Shown: positions 62,429-64,000 of the stretch, piece by piece
Numbering within the stretch: the first letter of the stretch is position 1
Layout: each line of letters opens with the position of its first letter
Position numbers and translations under genes: made by a program
Notes under the pieces: model-generated
Told to the model about the DNA's origin: nothing
The model's database searches: none
Seen by the model: only the letters and a program-made list of their open reading frames with translations
Source: Lactiplantibacillus brownii
GTDB lineage: Bacteria > Bacillota > Bacilli > Lactobacillales > Lactobacillaceae
DNA: 64,000 nt
NCBI RefSeq assembly: GCF_031085375.1
Contig: NZ_JAVCWF010000001.1
Location: 248,001 to 312,000 of the forward strand
Direction: 5' to 3'

Positions 62429-63160
62429 ATGTTAAAAGCAAATGATATTGGTTATTGGTATGATCGCCAGGAAAATAGTCTGTTCGAGCATGTGAACCTC
62501 GAATTTAAATCAGGCAATTCTTACGCGATTGTTGGTCAAAGTGGTTCCGGTAAGACGACGTTTCTATCGTTATTGGCAGGGTTAGATAAGCCTCGCGCAG
62601 GTCAAATTGAGTTGAATGGTGAACCCATCAATCAGTTAGGTTTGACGAAATATCGTCAGTCACATGTGGCGATTGTGTTTCAATCCTACAATCTATTCAC
62701 TTATATGTCGCCATTGAATAATTTATTGACGGCAATGGCAGTGACTGGATCTAGTCATCGAGGAGATAAGCAGTTTGCCATGTCGATGCTAAGTAAGCTG
62801 GGAATTACGGATGACCAGATGACCAAGAATGTGCAGAAGCTTTCTGGTGGTCAACAACAACGGGTCGCCATTGCGCGGACCATGGTTTGTGACGCGAAGA
62901 TCGTGGTTGCGGATGAACCGACTGGGAACTTAGATGAAGAAAACACGAAATATGTGATTGAACAATTTCAGAAAATTGCGCATGACCAACATAAATGTGT
63001 GATCATTGTTACTCATGAGCCGGATGTCGCAGCGGCTTGTGATCATGCTTATCGGTTAGCTAAACACAAATTTACGGCTCTTTGTCAAATGGTGTTGAAG
63101 GATAGTTTCTATCCTTTGGAGATCTCCTCGTGTGGGAGATCTTTTTTGTTTTTTTATTAG
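62429..63160 (+). CDS. ABC transporter ATP-binding protein (LolD/MacB type), aberrant C-terminus
   Basis: This 243-residue ATPase has Walker A VGQSGSGKTTFLSLLAG, the Q-loop VFQSYNLF, signature KLSGGQQQRVAIARTMV, Walker B VVADEPTGNLDEENT and the switch histidine in VTHEPD. The normal fold ends near YRLAKHKFTAL. The last 25 or so residues (SFYPLEISSCGRSFLFFY) are read from two hairpins and a T tract that look like the gene's terminator, so the native stop appears to be lost by mutation or frameshift. GAGGAG precedes the ATG. Confidence 0.82.
   Translation: MLKANDIGYWYDRQENSLFEHVNLEFKSGNSYAIVGQSGSGKTTFLSLLAGLDKPRAGQIELNGEPINQLGLTKYRQSHVAIVFQSYNLFTYMSPLNNLLTAMAVTGSSHRGDKQFAMSMLSKLGITDDQMTKNVQKLSGGQQQRVAIARTMVCDAKIVVADEPTGNLDEENTKYVIEQFQKIAHDQHKCVIIVTHEPDVAAACDHAYRLAKHKFTALCQMVLKDSFYPLEISSCGRSFLFFY
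63098..63147 (+). terminator. Terminator inside the 3' end of the ABC ATPase frame
   Basis: Two hairpins, AAGGATAG/CTATCCTT (63098-63116) and AGATCTCC/GGAGATCT (63120-63142), are followed by six T. They lie before the stop codon at 63158-63160 instead of after it. Confidence 0.7.
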
Positions 63161-63251
63161 TTGCGGCGTTTAATCTGGTGTGTCGTCTGAATATCGTACT
63201 TGAAGGCATAACAAATAAGCCTACCATCGTGACGTTATTGTGGTAGATAAT

Positions 63252-64000
63252 CTAGGCAATCAGCTGGTAGACGCGTGTGAACATATTGGCCTGATTGGAG
63301 AAGCCATAACAAGCACGTTTGAGCTCCTTGATCTTACGGTTGATGCCTTCTATCGGTCCGTTAGAGTAGGACGATTTGGCGGCATTAATTACTCCATTAA
63401 GATTCTTTCGTAGGGTATGCATGGCCGTATCTAGGGGCGTGCCGTTAGGCTGATAGTTAGTGATGATATTCTTGAGTTCATCAGCGTGACGCCCCATCAA
63501 AGCATCGTGGAGATCGATGTAGGTTTCATAAGCTGTTTTGAAGGCCGGAAACGTATCGGTTCCAATATCAATAGCGTTCTGTTCGGTCGAGTACTCATTC
63601 AGGCCGAAGAGGTAGCGGCTCTTTTGTGCGTCAGGGGTGGCCTTGTGGAATAGGCGCCATAGTGATTTCAGTACTTTATATTCCCGCGAATGCTTGTCGA
63701 GTTGCTTTAAACATTGAGTGCGAATGGTATCCATCGTCCGGCCCATTAATTGAATAATGTGGAACCGATCAATAATGAGTTCGGCGTTAGGGAATAGTTC
63801 GTGCACGAATGCCTGATAGGAGGCGTTCATGTCCATGATGACGCGTTGAACCGCGGCCCGTTCTACGGTGCTGTACTGACTAAGAAAGAACTGTTTGATG
63901 GTTCTATTAAGGCGGTCGCTAAGTACTTTAACTGATTTGTGAGTGTCGGCGTCAATGCAAATAAACGACATGGAGCCGTGCGTGGAACGGAATTCATCAA
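63252..64000 (-). mobile_element. ISL3-family transposase (5' part outside the window)
   Basis: About 249 codons of the C-terminal part of an ISL3-family DDE transposase are present. At the window edge, DEFRSTHGSMSFICIDADTH holds the first catalytic aspartate region, FPNAELIIDRFHIIQLMGRTMD carries the second, and SSYSNGPIEGINRKIKELKRACYGFSNQANMFTRV the final glutamate region. The reading frame is open across the part seen, so the element may be intact. Its terminal inverted repeat near 63170-63250 could not be fixed. Confidence 0.88.

Noticed and set aside
1..64000. CRISPR arrays, tRNA and rRNA genes, and prophage
   Set aside because: No regularly spaced short repeats, cloverleaf tRNA signatures, ribosomal RNA sequence or phage structural genes were seen.

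Overview
The window looks like a chromosomal segment of a lactic acid bacterium, most probably Lactiplantibacillus plantarum. The grounds are the mtlA-mtlR-mtlF-mtlD mannitol operon, a pyruvate oxidase, an lpdB-lpdD pair (accessory subunits of the tannin/gallate decarboxylase known from that species), a GH65 phosphorylase, an NRAMP manganese transporter, a KxYKxGKxW surface protein with an LPxTxE-type sorting signal, and many CcpA (cre) sites. This assignment comes from gene content and remembered gene order; no database was searched.

Layout. 1-3.4 kb: end of a TauE/SafE permease, its divergent TetR regulator, repeat copy A and a C69 dipeptidase. 3.5-9.3 kb: mannitol operon. 9.3-14.4 kb: housekeeping and small genes (thioredoxin, Ndk, DUF2252 protein, Map). 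14.5-17.3 kb: AT-rich accessory module of an Rgg-like regulator and a divergent two-gene ABC exporter. 17.5-18.5 kb: a Pnu-type transporter behind two NrdR-like boxes. 18.7-22 kb: a large LPxTG adhesin-like protein. 22.2-26.8 kb: trehalose operon (treR-treA-PTS). 26.8-33.2 kb: aspartase, repeat copy B, an unknown gene, GH65 phosphorylase, GH46 chitosanase. 33.3-37.3 kb: lpdB-lpdD, Rrf2 and TetR regulators, MntH. 37.3-39.7 kb: Nudix hydrolase, clusters of hairpins, a decayed acyl-adenylate ligase and small proteins. 39.8-44.4 kb: P-type ATPase and a convergent two-component system. 44.5-52.6 kb: RpiR regulator with an orphan cellobiose-type EIIC, small unknowns, LCP protein, FAD oxidase, small alarmone synthetase. 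52.7-57.6 kb: TetR regulator and divergent 1385-residue MMPL/YhgE-like membrane protein. 57.7-64 kb: Tag glycosylase, pyruvate oxidase, repeat copy C, ABC permease plus ATPase, and the end of an ISL3 transposase.

Genes that work together. Sugar uptake and catabolism (mannitol, trehalose, GH65 substrates, a cellobiose-like PTS, pyruvate oxidase) is tied together by five cre-like sites. Several transport genes are paired with an adjacent TetR, Rgg or two-component regulator.

Most unusual signal. A family of about 450-480 bp, non-coding, MITE-like elements is present in three large copies (1458-1938, 28613-28974, 60242-60697) and one small deletion derivative (48190-48262). The best-preserved copy has terminal inverted repeats and a possible 4-bp target duplication. 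The large copies contain two adjacent multibranched palindromes. All four lie between a stop codon and the terminator of the same gene, so they should be transcribed as 3' untranslated RNA.
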